A DNA stretch of 64,000 nucleotides from Calothrix sp. 336/3 (GCF_000734895.2 NZ_CP011382.1:2086700-2150699); one strand, 5' to 3'; positions 16,456-26,516 are shown, counted from the first letter of the stretch. Notes: generated from the sequence alone by a model not told the origin. Program-made: numbers and translations.

Positions 16456-18672
16456 TTACTTCACAGGTGGCAGTACAAACTTAGGTTTCAAAGTTTCCCT
16501 ACATTCTGCATTGGGAGGACGAGAGGGATTATTCACAAAAGCAGCTCCAACATCCTTCGCACACTGGGAAAAGAGCAGCACACCATGTCCTGCCTTGGGA
16601 AATTCTAAATAGGTGCCATTGGTTAATCCCGCCATCGCCTGTTTGCCAACTGTAGAATTCGTTTGGATATCGTAACGCCCTTGAAGCACTAGGGTCGGAA
16701 TCGTGCTTTTTAACACTTCGCTGTTTTTGGCTGGGGCAGGCTCAACTTGCCAAGACTTACAGAGGGCATAGGCTTGCCTAGCAGCTAGTAAATTTGAACG
16801 TCCTAACTCTGGCATTTCCATTTGCTTGGCGTTGGCTTCAGTCTGAGCCGGGTTGCTAGGGGGAAGGAAATCTTGGCAGTCAAAACTCCGAAATGTGCCA
16901 CCTGGTGTTCCGTTATCCAGCAGTTTGGCTTCACGGAAAATGGTGCCGATCACCTCATAAATGTGACGTATTTCCGCATCCGTCTTGGTTTGTAGGGGCT
17001 TGGTTAGAGCCTCAACCTGCGATTTTGGGAAGATTTCCGCAATTGTGGCAATCAAGGTTTTGCGATCGCGTGGCATTCCGCTTTGGTAGCCTACACCGTA
17101 GAAATTACCACGAGTAACGGTGCGTTCCTTTTCTGGTAAGCTGTCAATGACGTTCAGCGCTTGTTTGACCCATTGTTGGGAAGGTCGTCTCGATTCCAAA
17201 AATTTAGCCCTCTCGGACAATAGCTTGCGGGCTTGCTTTCTCAATTCATCACCTTTAGCCATTAATTCTTGAGGCGCACCAATGGGGATTGTCTTCGGTG
17301 CGGGTGTAGTGAAAATTTTGCCAGAGGCAACACCTACATAGGTAGTGGTCACGCCCTTCTCCAATTCCGATATCATCAGGGGTAGATACTCAGAGATTCT
17401 ATAGTCCTGATTCATCTTGCGAATTAAAGCCTCAAATGCCTGTACCGTGACACTTTCTGATGGCTTATTTTTGTCATTAGATGGGATTGGAATTGGTTTT
17501 TTGTCTAGTGCCTTCAATAAAGCGATCGTGCGTGCCTTGAGATTGGGATAAGCTCTATTGCAATCTTTATCCTGCTGGCAATCCTCAATTTGATAAATCG
17601 GATTTTTGATTGCTAGGTGATTACCTTGGCGCACTACTAATCCTGAGAGCAATAATTCTAGTTGCTCGTGGCTGTCATCAAGAGGTACTAATTCTCCCTG
17701 CAACAGTTGTTGATAAATGCCTAGCAATCGTCCAGTACGGTTTTCATTCCAGAATAAGCGATCGCGGATAGTGCGTAAATGCACAGGTTCATCATGAGTT
17801 TCCCAATTGTCTAAGCAATAAGCTTTTACTAACTCATCTACCCACAACGTTTCCGTATCAGGGGAAATCTGCAATCGTGAGTTTTCGCCTTGCTCCCTCA
17901 CATAAATCACCATCTGACAAAGTTTTTGGGTCAGAAAGGGTTGTCCTCCTGTCCAATGCAAAATTGCCTGGAGGGTGGCGAGGGGGTTTTCTACCACAGC
18001 GTCGAGTCCTGCTGCCAGGGGTGTGGCTTCTGTAATTGTAAACCCATCTAACTGGATGGCATGACCGATGTTGAAAGGTGTTCGTTGTTTATCGGCAATT
18101 AAATCCGAGGGTGTTGTCACACCAAATAGGACAATATTCAGGCGTTGATAACGGATATCATGGGTTCGCTGGTGATAACAAGACCGAATCCAGGCAAAAA
18201 AATCATCCGTGGGAAATTCTAGACTTAATACACTATCAATTTCGTCAATAAAAATATAAATTGGTGTCTGGCAAAATTGTCCCCATAAAATTTCTTCTAC
18301 AAACAAGGTCAAGCACTGGATCCAAGGTATATCTGCGTGGCTGGCAAACCAGTCTCGATAATTTACAATTCCCAGTAGCTGAAAACTCTGGAGTAGACTA
18401 ACTATAATGCCGCGATACCATTGCTGGGGTGTGAGGCGATCGCTTCCCAAGCGAGTCATATCCAAATAGGCGCAATGTGCGCCATCCTTCTGGAGTTGTT
18501 GCTTCACCTGCACTAACAGTGATGATTTACCCATCTGCCGCGCATTGAATACATAGCAAAATTCCCCCGCCCGTAGTGCCTGGTAAAGCTGTCGGTCTGC
18601 CTGGCGCACTACATAGTTGGGCGCATCCGCCTGAAGGCATCCACCAACTTTGTATCGAAAGGAATTCCCCAT
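16456..18672 (-). CDS. Chimeric protein: AAA-like ATPase fused to the C-terminal half of an alpha/beta hydrolase
   Basis: The product is 738 residues. Residues 1-360 are a cyanobacterial AAA-like (AAA_35 type) domain: Walker [10 protein letters not shown] (43-51), Walker [10 protein letters not shown] (Asp143-Glu144) and a winged-helix end ([22 protein letters not shown]). From about 362 ([14 protein letters not shown]) to the end it matches the second half of a TAP-like alpha/beta hydrolase, closely paralleling the gene at 24781 (CAKNQQCNSAYPNL). Asp668 (GRYDI) and His696 (KAGHG) of the triad are present, but the whole front half with the GxSxG nucleophile is missing. The junction maps near 17586. 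The frame is continuous and without stops, so it could be a real fusion or the product of a deletion joining two genes. The hydrolase part should be inactive. Confidence 0.75.
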   Translation of the reverse strand: MGNSFRYKVGGCLQADAPNYVVRQADRQLYQALRAGEFCYVFNARQMGKSSLLVQVKQQLQKDGAHCAYLDMTRLGSDRLTPQQWYRGIIVSLLQSFQLLGIVNYRDWFASHADIPWIQCLTLFVEEILWGQFCQTPIYIFIDEIDSVLSLEFPTDDFFAWIRSCYHQRTHDIRYQRLNIVLFGVTTPSDLIADKQRTPFNIGHAIQLDGFTITEATPLAAGLDAVVENPLATLQAILHWTGGQPFLTQKLCQMVIYVREQGENSRLQISPDTETLWVDELVKAYCLDNWETHDEPVHLRTIRDRLFWNENRTGRLLGIYQQLLQGELVPLDDSHEQLELLLSGLVVRQGNHLAIKNPIYQIEDCQQDKDCNRAYPNLKARTIALLKALDKKPIPIPSNDKNKPSESVTVQAFEALIRKMNQDYRISEYLPLMISELEKGVTTTYVGVASGKIFTTPAPKTIPIGAPQELMAKGDELRKQARKLLSERAKFLESRRPSQQWVKQALNVIDSLPEKERTVTRGNFYGVGYQSGMPRDRKTLIATIAEIFPKSQVEALTKPLQTKTDAEIRHIYEVIGTIFREAKLLDNGTPGGTFRSFDCQDFLPPSNPAQTEANAKQMEMPELGRSNLLAARQAYALCKSWQVEPAPAKNSEVLKSTIPTLVLQGRYDIQTNSTVGKQAMAGLTNGTYLEFPKAGHGVLLFSQCAKDVGAAFVNNPSRPPNAECRETLKPKFVLPPVK

Positions 18673-18930
18673 AATAGTTAAGAAACTAACTCGAAACTAT
18701 GCAGCAAGCAGGCAATTATAACCATATGACATAGTTGGGAGCATTAGCATTTAGGGAGGCATTAACTTTACAAATGTTTGAAATCAGCATTTTCACATTT
18801 TTTCCAAGAGGACAATATTACATAATACTGACCTAAAGTTATTAATAATTTACTGAGTGATTGCGGATACGTATAACGTCTAAAAAATTATTGTTTATAA
18901 TTCTTTTCTGCCAATTTGACCTAAGCCTAA

Positions 18931-20487
18931 TTATAACACCAGATATTTATCAAAGAAGTCTCGATATAATTTACAACTAATCACCCAGTTTTGTTGCCGC
19001 AATCTGATTAAACCCATATTTTCTAATTTGTACGCATTTAATGGATCTAGAGGAATATTATGCTCTTGTCTTAAGATTCTGTGGAAAATTTCTAATAATT
19101 GTGAGTTTTTTTGTAATTTATTTAATAAGCTTTGCAAATGTTGACGATAAATACCAGTATGTGTGCTTGCTGTTGTACAAATCTCTTCTAATGTTAATTG
19201 TTGGCAACGGATGTAATAAAGAGCCAAATTAATCAGTGCTGGATGTCCTCCTACTAACTGCATTAGTTGCTTGGCTTCATTATTTACTCTCCAATCAATG
19301 CCATATTTTTTTGCTAATTCAATTACTTGTTCATGATTAAAATCCGATAATTTTAACGGCAATCCAATGTTAAAAGGAGATTGATTAATGTCAAGAGGAA
19401 TATAAATTTCAGTCGAATAAACAATTAGCATTCGCAGTTTTTGCCATACTTGTTCATGCTGTGCTTCCTCTTGCCATGAACGTAACAAAGGTAGAAATTC
19501 TCTGGCTAAATTTGGATATTCAAAAATATGGTGAACATCATCTAATACCAATAAAAAAGGTTGTTCTAAAGGTGCAAGTAAACATTCTTTCATGTAAAGG
19601 GTGCAACTGAGTTTATTGCCGATTTCTTCATCCCAATATTGTTCTGGGTGGGATTCCACTCCCAACTTACGAGAAATAGTTGCAGTGAGCCATTGCATGA
19701 ATAATCGAGGCTTTTGCAAAATATCAATATCAACTTGATTGAGGTTAAGTGTTACAGTTTTATAACCTAACTTCATAGCATGAGCCAAAATCCGCAACAT
19801 TAAAGAAGTTTTGCCCATCTCTCGACAACCTTGAATACGAATCACGCATCCTGGTTGTGTGATTTCTTGGTATGCTATTTCTTGTAGTGGGCGACGGGGA
19901 ATGTACAATTGAGAATCTACAGCTATTGGACCACTAGGATATTTACAATAGTGTTTAAGATTATATTCATAGTGATGATTAGGCAATAATTCAAGGGTTG
20001 TATCTGGGATGATTGTAGGGGTTTCCTGAACCCGCTCTTTGAATGTAATGACATGAGAAGATTTTTCCTCACCAACAGCTATGGAAACAATTTGAGAGAT
20101 TACATTATTCGCTGAAAATAAATCTATATTCCCTGTATTGTCAAAGGTATCTCCACCTATATCCTCTTCATTCTCTTCCCAGCTTTCATCCATTCCATTA
20201 ATATAATCAGCATCAAAAAGGGTGTAATCGCGCTCATCCAGTCGCAAATCAAAAGCACTAAAGCATATTCGTAGAGTGCGCGGATCTATCCTAGAATTTA
20301 AAGACCATAAGCGACTCAGGGTAGCAGTGGAAACTCCAATGCGATCGCTTAGTTCTGCTTGTGTAAAACGCTTTCCTCCCCTTTCTGTTCTCTCTACATC
20401 TAAAATTGCTGCTTGAAATCTCTTCAATCCAGCAACGGTCAAAACTACTCCCCGTTTTCGCTTGAGTGAATTCTTGTATTGTTTCAT
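18931..20487 (-). CDS. Helix-turn-helix plus AAA-like ATPase protein
   Basis: The product is 518 residues. A helix-turn-helix lies at about 38-62 (KRFTQAELSDRIGVSTATLS), followed by an acidic linker and an AAA-like domain of the same family as the preceding chimera. It has a Walker A (GCREMGKTS, 220-228) and a Walker B (FLLVLDDVH). The end (LLNKLQ...LENMGLIRLRQQNWVISCKLYRDFF) is a winged-helix-like tail. Such STAND-like proteins are frequent in cyanobacteria and are thought to be signal-responsive regulators; the actual signal is unknown. It lies 258 bp upstream of the AAA-hydrolase chimera on the same strand, so the two could be functionally linked. No effector domain is visible here. Confidence 0.75.
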   Translation of the reverse strand: MKQYKNSLKRKRGVVLTVAGLKRFQAAILDVERTERGGKRFTQAELSDRIGVSTATLSRLWSLNSRIDPRTLRICFSAFDLRLDERDYTLFDADYINGMDESWEENEEDIGGDTFDNTGNIDLFSANNVISQIVSIAVGEEKSSHVITFKERVQETPTIIPDTTLELLPNHHYEYNLKHYCKYPSGPIAVDSQLYIPRRPLQEIAYQEITQPGCVIRIQGCREMGKTSLMLRILAHAMKLGYKTVTLNLNQVDIDILQKPRLFMQWLTATISRKLGVESHPEQYWDEEIGNKLSCTLYMKECLLAPLEQPFLLVLDDVHHIFEYPNLAREFLPLLRSWQEEAQHEQVWQKLRMLIVYSTEIYIPLDINQSPFNIGLPLKLSDFNHEQVIELAKKYGIDWRVNNEAKQLMQLVGGHPALINLALYYIRCQQLTLEEICTTASTHTGIYRQHLQSLLNKLQKNSQLLEIFHRILRQEHNIPLDPLNAYKLENMGLIRLRQQNWVISCKLYRDFFDKYLVL

Positions 20488-21019
20488 ACCTCAATAAATA
20501 TTTACTTTTTGTATATAATTATTATCACTAGTGATTTTAATATCTTAACTGATGTAAGTGATATCTTTTCAGGACATGAATCATTAAATTAATATAAAAA
20601 ACCCTCAAATACTAGTTAAGAAGACAGACGTTTCGTCAATCTGACTCTTTGGCATAGATTCTTGTAATATCTTGATGGCTAAGGGTTATGTCACGTTGTA
20701 TAAGAATTTATCAATCCTATCTCGATGAAATATTTTCAGTCAATTAAAGAGGAGGGTACTTAAGTGATTTATCTGTACTTGAGGTGAATAGTGAAATATG
20801 GGACATTTACTGCTAACCACTGACAGCCACTAGTTAACTACCCATGGTAAATTAAGTGCTAATTTGATACAAAACATTTACAAAAACAACAACTACGGTA
20901 TTAGTTAATACCTAAAAGCTACTTTGTCACTGAAGAAATTGTAAGTTGATAGGTAAGTGTAAATATAGCAAAATTTTTGAAATTAAATTTTCGATTTGAT
21001 TTTAACTTATTGGAGCATT
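20488..21019. other. Non-coding gap between divergent genes
   Basis: About 530 AT-rich bases separate the minus-strand ATPase gene from the plus-strand exported-protein cluster. The promoters of both directions should be here. I see no ORF, repeat or hairpin that stands out. Confidence 0.4.
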
Positions 21020-21607
21020 ATGATAAAAATATACTTTTTATTCTCTAGTTTATCTGTATTATTGCTTAGTGGATTAACTCCACTAGAAGTAAAAGCTGAT
21101 AGTGTTTGTGGAGAAAAAACACCGGAAGCTAAGTTTAGAACTTCAAAACACTTAGTAACCATTTGTCCTGGTGAAGCGAGTTTTCAAATGATTATCACCT
21201 ATCGTGATGGTTCGGGATACATCAGAGTACCTGCAACCCGTCAAGGAAATAAGTTCTCAGGTTCTAATAATGAACACAACTACATTGTTGACCCCAGAAC
21301 ATTTATCATTGGTACTGACGGTAAAGAGCCAATAAGGGAGAATGTAATAAATTCTTCTGCTCAAACTGCTCGGACAACACCAAACTCTTCTATCCGCAAT
21401 GATGTTGTAACTTATAGTACCTGGATGTTTTTTCAGCGAGATCGCAGTATCCAAATTCCTGTAAAACAAGGACAGGAACTGAAAGTTAACTGTGCTCGTA
21501 CCACTAATATTCCTGGTAGCAGTTTCGAGTATGTAGAAGCAACTGATAATGATGGCAATAAAGCTTGGGTTGCAAAAGCGGCTTTAGCTTCTAAGTGTCA
21601 ACCTTAA
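21020..21607 (+). CDS. Small exported protein of unknown function
   Basis: From ATG 21020, preceded by TTGGAG, the product is 195 residues; the upstream TTG at 20996 is less likely. A signal peptide (IKIYFLFSSLSVLLLSGLTPLEVKA|DS) leads into a beta-rich mature part with four cysteines that could form disulphides (VCGEK, VTICPG, NCART, SKCQP). The last 60 residues (IQIPVKQGQELKVNCARTTN ... NKAWVAKAALAS) look SH3-like. I do not recognise a named family. It is the first of five consecutive plus-strand genes for small exported proteins, each with its own upstream gap of 85-250 bp. Confidence 0.6.
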   Translation: MIKIYFLFSSLSVLLLSGLTPLEVKADSVCGEKTPEAKFRTSKHLVTICPGEASFQMIITYRDGSGYIRVPATRQGNKFSGSNNEHNYIVDPRTFIIGTDGKEPIRENVINSSAQTARTTPNSSIRNDVVTYSTWMFFQRDRSIQIPVKQGQELKVNCARTTNIPGSSFEYVEATDNDGNKAWVAKAALASKCQP

Positions 21608-21854
21608 GTAGGGTTTGGTAGTCTATAGGTTTTTCAAAATAATGCTCTGCAATATTTTCTAGTTTGCATATGAGTATATTTGTTGTCAACAATGAATTAT
21701 ATAGCTTTTCCCCAACAACTGAGGTACGCCTAAATTTTTCCAGCTTTTATCAAAAATACAAGCAGATTTAAAATCCTACCTCTCCAGACTGGAAACTGCT
21801 ACAAATTCCTCAATCATCCCAAACAGACTTAAAAAAATACTGTGGAGAAAAGCG

Positions 21855-22343
21855 TTGATAAAATTGAGTATTCTGTTTGCAGCTGGATTAATTATGATAG
21901 GGGCGATCGCACCCAAATATGGAGATTTTGCCATTGCTCAATCCGAATTTAAAAATGCTCAACAAAGTGAGCCGATTCAGGATAAACCGCGACAATATAA
22001 CGATAGGCGATCGCCAGTTGCCAAAATTAATCCCAAAAAACCCATCCAAATCCGTATTGTGAATCAGTCAAAAGTTGACATATTGACTTTACTGACAGAA
22101 CCAACATCCCGTGAACAAAACGTCCGTCCCCAGAAGTCCGTTACCTTTGGTAGACTCCATACTAACTATCTACCGCCACCGATTGATTTGACAGTGTATA
22201 CAAATGTCCAAGAAACGAATTTAGATGCGCGAATTAAGGTCATAGGTAATGAGTTAATTGTGACTATCACAGCCAAACCAGCGACCTATGGTATGACACG
22301 AGCAGTTTATGTAGATGAACAAGGTGCCATCTATCTCTACTAA
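21855..22343 (+). CDS. Small exported protein of unknown function, TTG start
   Basis: The product is 162 residues, starting at TTG 21855 with GGAG at 21844 in good position. A signal peptide (LSILFAAGLIMIGAIAPKYGDFAIA|QS) is followed by a charged spacer and a compact beta-rich domain from about 65 (IQIRIVNQSKVDILTLLTEP ... GMTRAVYVDEQGAIYLY). There are no cysteines, repeats or catalytic motifs that I recognise. It is the second gene in the exported-protein cluster. Confidence 0.55.
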   Translation: MIKLSILFAAGLIMIGAIAPKYGDFAIAQSEFKNAQQSEPIQDKPRQYNDRRSPVAKINPKKPIQIRIVNQSKVDILTLLTEPTSREQNVRPQKSVTFGRLHTNYLPPPIDLTVYTNVQETNLDARIKVIGNELIVTITAKPATYGMTRAVYVDEQGAIYLY

Positions 22344-22426
22344 TTTGTCAAAGGTACCTGGGAACAGAGCAACTCCATAATTTCAAGCAAAATGCTGTAA
22401 TTCTTGATAATAAGTAGAGGAACTTA

Positions 22427-23206
22427 ATGTTACATTTCAACAGAACCAGTCAATTGTTTCGATTCGTTAATTTTGCAGTTTGTGGGATTGTTTTAAGTTT
22501 ACTTCCGATAAAAACTCAAGACTCTTTAGTTGCAGCCCAAGAAATTAAACCCATTACTACTCCTTTACTAATCTCGCAAAGAGGTTCTACACGCGAACTT
22601 CGAGCAGAGTCTGGACCTGATGATAGAGGTCGTTGGCGATTTTATAAGCCCAATGATGTCTCACCAGATGAAATGCAAGCTCAAGGTTGCACAAATGTTG
22701 GCTCCGGATCTGCTCCATGGCGTTGTCCTAGCCGGAAGATTAGGGTACAAGTCAATAATAACAATAATAATGATCGCCGTGATTATGATGACTACAGAGA
22801 CTCAACACGCGAACTCAGAGCGGAGTCTGGACCTGATGACAAAGGTCGTTGGCGATTTTATAAGCCCAATGATGTCTCGCTAGATGCAATGCGATCCCAA
22901 GGTTGCGTTTTTGTTGGCTCCGGATCTGCTCCATGGCGTTGTCCTAGCCGGAGGATTAGGGTACAAGTCAATAATAACAATAATAATGATCGCCGTGATT
23001 ATGACTACAGAGACTCAACACGCGAACTCAGAGCGGAGTCTGGACCTGATGACAAAGGTCGTTGGCGGTTTTATAAACCCAATGATGTCTCATGGGATGC
23101 AATGCAAGGACAAGGTTGTACTCATGTTGGAGCAAGTCCTGGTCTTCCTGCACCTTGGCGCTGTCCTCGCCGGAGGATTAGGGTACAAGTGGATAACAAA
23201 CCATAA
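22427..23206 (+). CDS. Exported protein made of three near-identical repeats
   Basis: The product is 259 residues, with a GAGGAA ribosome-binding site before ATG 22427. A signal peptide precedes three repeats of about 71 residues. Each has the pattern STRELRAESGPDD(R/K)GRWRFYKPNDV, then MxxQGC, GSGSAPWRCPSR(K/R)IRVQV and an N/D-rich linker (NNNNNNDRRDYD). Two cysteines per repeat probably form a disulphide. The third copy is the most diverged (GASPGLPAPWRC) and lacks the linker. I do not know the family. Conservation between copies extends to the DNA, indicating recent duplication. It is third in the exported-protein cluster. Confidence 0.65.
   Translation: MLHFNRTSQLFRFVNFAVCGIVLSLLPIKTQDSLVAAQEIKPITTPLLISQRGSTRELRAESGPDDRGRWRFYKPNDVSPDEMQAQGCTNVGSGSAPWRCPSRKIRVQVNNNNNNDRRDYDDYRDSTRELRAESGPDDKGRWRFYKPNDVSLDAMRSQGCVFVGSGSAPWRCPSRRIRVQVNNNNNNDRRDYDYRDSTRELRAESGPDDKGRWRFYKPNDVSWDAMQGQGCTHVGASPGLPAPWRCPRRRIRVQVDNKP
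22586..23197 (+). repeat. Direct repeats of 216 and 213 bp inside the exported repeat protein
   Basis: Copies begin at 22586, 22802 and 23015 (each starting TC[TA]ACACGCGAACT). The spacing of 216 then 213 bp is a multiple of three and preserves the frame. Copies one and two share long identical stretches, for example around 22703-22790 and 22919-23003. The third stops before the Asn-rich linker. Confidence 0.85.
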
Positions 23207-23343
23207 TAACTAATTTGTGAAGGTCGAGTTCTCACTCTACAAAGATTTCAATGGTTTAGTCTTAGGCATCAAGTAAGAATAAACTATATTAACCTATTTT
23301 CAACGACATTCTTGTCCTAAACTATCACTAGCTAGAGAAAAAT

Positions 23344-23703
23344 ATGAAATTTGCGACAACTTTTTTCTTCACTATTCTGTCTTTATCATCAATTACTGCT
23401 ATATCCTCAACAAAGACATATGCTGTGACTCCCAATACTCAGGTAATTGTTCAAGAAAGAAGAGCACCAGTTACCTACATGACTCGAAGGAATTCCAATC
23501 AAATTGCCATCCGAATTAAGGAAGGAGAGTTTAAATTTCAGGGTATTCTTAAGAGAACAAAAGGCAATATGTATATTGCCGAAGATAGACAAGTTCGTGT
23601 GATGTATGATCTGAGAACTAAGCGCGTAGTTGTAATTAATAAGAAAACTGGCACCGAGTATTATAACTATATATTTTCTATGAAAAATGAAGGAGCATTA
23701 TAG
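23344..23703 (+). CDS. Small exported protein of unknown function
   Basis: The product is 119 residues; the start is preceded by AGAGAAA. A signal peptide (FATTFFFTILSLSSITAISSTKTYA|VT) is followed by a basic, beta-rich mature region (QIAIRIKEGEFKFQGILKRT, then YIAEDRQVRVMYDLRTKRVVVIN). There are no cysteines and no recognised family. It is fourth in the run of exported proteins, with 137 bp upstream to the previous gene. Confidence 0.5.
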   Translation: MKFATTFFFTILSLSSITAISSTKTYAVTPNTQVIVQERRAPVTYMTRRNSNQIAIRIKEGEFKFQGILKRTKGNMYIAEDRQVRVMYDLRTKRVVVINKKTGTEYYNYIFSMKNEGAL

Positions 23704-23834
23704 TTTACTTTGCTGGTCTTATTACACATCTTTCTCTGCGGTTTATATTCTATTTGTTAGCCTATGACTAAATAGAAGATGAACGATAAGTTGCATTTAC
23801 TTTCAAATTACTATTAACTATCTGCATAAAAATT

Positions 23835-24191
23835 ATGAAACTTCAGACAACATTGATTGCCACATTTTTTTCCTTCACCTCAATTTATACTGCCTTGCCA
23901 GCAAAAGCAGACACCGTAAAGGCTCGCTGTGATGTCTACCCGAAAGGGCAAGATAGGGCATCTTTTTCAGGGCTTTGTAACTTCTCTCAACGCCAAGGTT
24001 TTGTCAGTATCCAACTAATAAAAAATGGCAAGCGCTATGAGCTTAAACCTGCGGGAAAAAAACCTGGTAACTATGTGGATCTGAATGGGAAAGCAGCCTA
24101 TAGACAATCAGGCTTAGGCAAAAAAGGTCAAATTTATCGACTTGCAAACGAGTCCATTTTTGTTTATTGGGATACTGCTCCTTATAAATAG
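23835..24191 (+). CDS. Small exported protein of unknown function
   Basis: The product is 118 residues. A signal peptide (KLQTTLIATFFSFTSIYTALPAKA|DT) is followed by a mature part with two cysteines (ARCDVYP, GLCNFSQ) and a basic, glycine-rich beta region (RYELKPAGKKPGNYVDLNGK ... ESIFVYWD). The layout, short Cys-containing beta domain after a signal peptide, recalls the first gene of the cluster, but I see no direct sequence homology. It is the last of the five exported proteins. Confidence 0.55.
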   Translation: MKLQTTLIATFFSFTSIYTALPAKADTVKARCDVYPKGQDRASFSGLCNFSQRQGFVSIQLIKNGKRYELKPAGKKPGNYVDLNGKAAYRQSGLGKKGQIYRLANESIFVYWDTAPYK

Positions 24192-24341
24192 GGTTTGCTG
24201 AATAGTCATAGGGGAAGTAGAAAATCGTTTTAAAGAACAACAACTATAACTTTTTAGTGATAGAACAAGTACCCACAATTTTGTAGGAAATCAGTTACTT
24301 TATAAATACCCTCTTAGATTCCAGGTACTGCAATACTCCAC

Positions 24342-24473
24342 AAGTAAGTAGAACGGCTTAAATAATTCACGCTATGTCATTGCGAATGAAACGAAGTGGA
24401 ATGAAGCAATCGCAACGGTTTTGACGATTTTACAATCTGTTACATAGTTAGGTTTATTCTCACCGACTTACTT
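24342..24473 (+). repeat. MITE-like repeat, copy 1
   Basis: A 132-bp segment begins AAGTAAGTAGAACGG and ends CACCGACTTACTT, so the termini form short inverted repeats (AAGTAAGT/ACTTACTT). Its reverse complement recurs at 31066-31193 with high identity, including AATTCACGCTATGTCATTGC. It has no coding capacity. Confidence 0.75.
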
Positions 24474-24780
24474 ACATATGTGGAAACTGTCAATACAATA
24501 AATAGTTAGCCTACCGTTAGTTTGCAATATGTGACAGTTTTTTTTAAAGCAGGCGCACGTCAGCTGCTATTCTTCATGTGAAGATTAAACTTTTCTATGG
24601 TTGTTTCTAGAGGTAGGTTGATTCTGGAGTATTTATTTGATGAAGAGTGTGTGTTTAGGGCTTCGCTACGGAATCATTTTGAGAATACTAAGTATATTCA
24701 ATTGAGTTCATTGGACAAGCAGGCGTTGTCCAAAGCCAGCCGTCTAATGCTAGCTAGAATCCAGTGATCTCCAGCATCTT
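24474..24780. other. Non-coding gap before the hydrolase gene
   Basis: About 300 bases without a gene. AAACTGTCA near 24484 and TGACAGTTTTTTTT near 24531 form a 9-bp inverted repeat with a loop of about 40 nt ending in a T-run. This could terminate transcription on the plus strand or be a decayed insertion remnant. Confidence 0.35.
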
Positions 24781-26379
24781 ATGAAGAATTACTTTTTGAA
24801 TCCCGATCAAAGAAAATCCCTCATGAACAGACGGCTAACTCAGTTTTGCCAATCCACCCTCCTCACCGTTGCTGTTTCTGCTACAAGCAGTTGTGTTGTC
24901 AATCAAGTGACTCCCGATCGTGCCAAGTTTGGTGCAGCATGGGAAACCGTTGACTGCAAAACCTTTGACATGCCTGATTCCGTTGCTGCAAAGTCGGATT
25001 GTGGTTACGTCACCGTTCCCGAACAGCACGGACAACCCCAGGGGCGCACCATCCAACTTGCTGTCGTGCGAACCCGTAGCACCAGCAAAGCCCCTGCTGC
25101 CGATCCTCTGTTTGTCGAACAGGGTGGGCCTGGTGACTCAACCATCGGCATTATTGCTGATTGGGCTTTGCCGACGTTTCCCGAACTACAAGCTTTGTTA
25201 AAGAGCCGTGATTTGATCTTCGTAGAGGAGCGGGGGACACGGTATTCCAAGCCTTTCCTGTCCTGCCCAGAGCTTGATGCTCACAATATTGCTGTGGCTA
25301 AAGGGGAGAAAGCATACACCGATCCAGGTTGGTTCAAGGCATGTAACGATCGCTTCAAGGCTCAAGGGATTAACCCCAACGCCTTCAATACCCGCGAAAA
25401 TGCTGCTGATGTTTACTTTGTGGCACAGACGTTAGGCTACAAGCAATTTAACTACTATGGCGTTTCCTACGGCACGCTGCTGGGGCAGTATGTCATCTCT
25501 CAAGCGGACAAGCACAAGGCGAAACTCCGCAGCGTGATCCTGGATGGCGTGGTCAGACCGGATATTGATTTTAATCTGGCATCGGGTCACACAATTAGCT
25601 ATGCCCTGCGAAATCTGTTTCACGCCTGCGCCAAAAATCAACAATGCAACTCAGCCTATCCCAATCTGGAACAGAAATTTCTGGCGATTGTTGATCAACT
25701 CAACAAGAAACCCATTCCCCTGACCCTGACCATTCCCTCCAGCAAAAAAACATTCGTTACCCAACTCGATGGCAATGCCTTTATCACTGGCATCGAAACT
25801 TATTTAGCCCGACCCTATTCTGGTAACACAGCCCGTGGCACTTCTATACCCAAGTTCATCCAGGCAGCGAGCAAGGGCAACTTTGGTTGGATTGCAGAAA
25901 AACTTTCAGAGAATCTGGAAAGTAGTAATGACAGCGCCAAAGGAATGTATCACACCGTCCTCTGTGCCCGGGCGAAATCGGTGCAAGTCAAGCCCGACCA
26001 GGTGCTGCCGCCGCCCTATCCGCAACTCATCCCCTTGGGCATCCGCGAAGCCGAAGCTGTGACGAAGGTCTGTGACGTTCTCCAGTCCGAGCTGAAACCG
26101 CCTTTTGTCTACGAAAATCCGGAGATTCCCACCCTGGTGTTGAACGGCACTTACGACCCAGTCACGCCCCAGCCCTACGGAGAAGCCGTGGCCAGGAACT
26201 TAAAAACCGCCTATGTTTACACCTTTCCCGGTGTCGGGCATGGGGCATTATTTGCGCCGCGGGGTATGCCTGCGGAAGCCTGTGTGACTCAAATTGCCGC
26301 CGACTTTCTGGGTAACCCGCAACAAACGCCCGATAGCCGCTGTCTCACCCAAATCAAGCCTGCGTTTGTCGTTGAGTGA
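24781..26379 (+). CDS. TAP-like alpha/beta hydrolase (peptidase S33 type), probable lipoprotein
   Basis: The product is 532 residues; an internal ATG at 24823 is an equally good start. The N-terminus (CQSTLLTVAVSATSSC) looks like a lipoprotein signal with Cys as lipidation site. The catalytic triad is visible: the nucleophile in YYGVSYGT (GxSxG), Asp in LNGTYDPVT and His in GVGHGAL, with the C-terminal TAP-like domain (CVTQIAADFLGNPQQTPDSRCL). The family cleaves N-terminal residues from peptides or small esters outside the cytoplasm. It is the intact relative of the hydrolase half fused to the AAA-like domain at 16456-18672. The gene stands alone, between a repeat-bearing gap and the convergent methylase gene. 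Its GC content appears higher than that of its neighbours. Confidence 0.85.
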   Translation: MKNYFLNPDQRKSLMNRRLTQFCQSTLLTVAVSATSSCVVNQVTPDRAKFGAAWETVDCKTFDMPDSVAAKSDCGYVTVPEQHGQPQGRTIQLAVVRTRSTSKAPAADPLFVEQGGPGDSTIGIIADWALPTFPELQALLKSRDLIFVEERGTRYSKPFLSCPELDAHNIAVAKGEKAYTDPGWFKACNDRFKAQGINPNAFNTRENAADVYFVAQTLGYKQFNYYGVSYGTLLGQYVISQADKHKAKLRSVILDGVVRPDIDFNLASGHTISYALRNLFHACAKNQQCNSAYPNLEQKFLAIVDQLNKKPIPLTLTIPSSKKTFVTQLDGNAFITGIETYLARPYSGNTARGTSIPKFIQAASKGNFGWIAEKLSENLESSNDSAKGMYHTVLCARAKSVQVKPDQVLPPPYPQLIPLGIREAEAVTKVCDVLQSELKPPFVYENPEIPTLVLNGTYDPVTPQPYGEAVARNLKTAYVYTFPGVGHGALFAPRGMPAEACVTQIAADFLGNPQQTPDSRCLTQIKPAFVVE

Positions 26380-26516
26380 ATGAATTGGGTATCCTTAAGA
26401 TTTTCTTTACGAATCAGCTCTTAATAACTAGACTTGTTCTTAAATTTGTAAGCATTTAGTGACAAAGCTTTGAGCAAAGTCGATTACACTCCCAGGGAAT
26501 CGTTATGCGATCGCGT

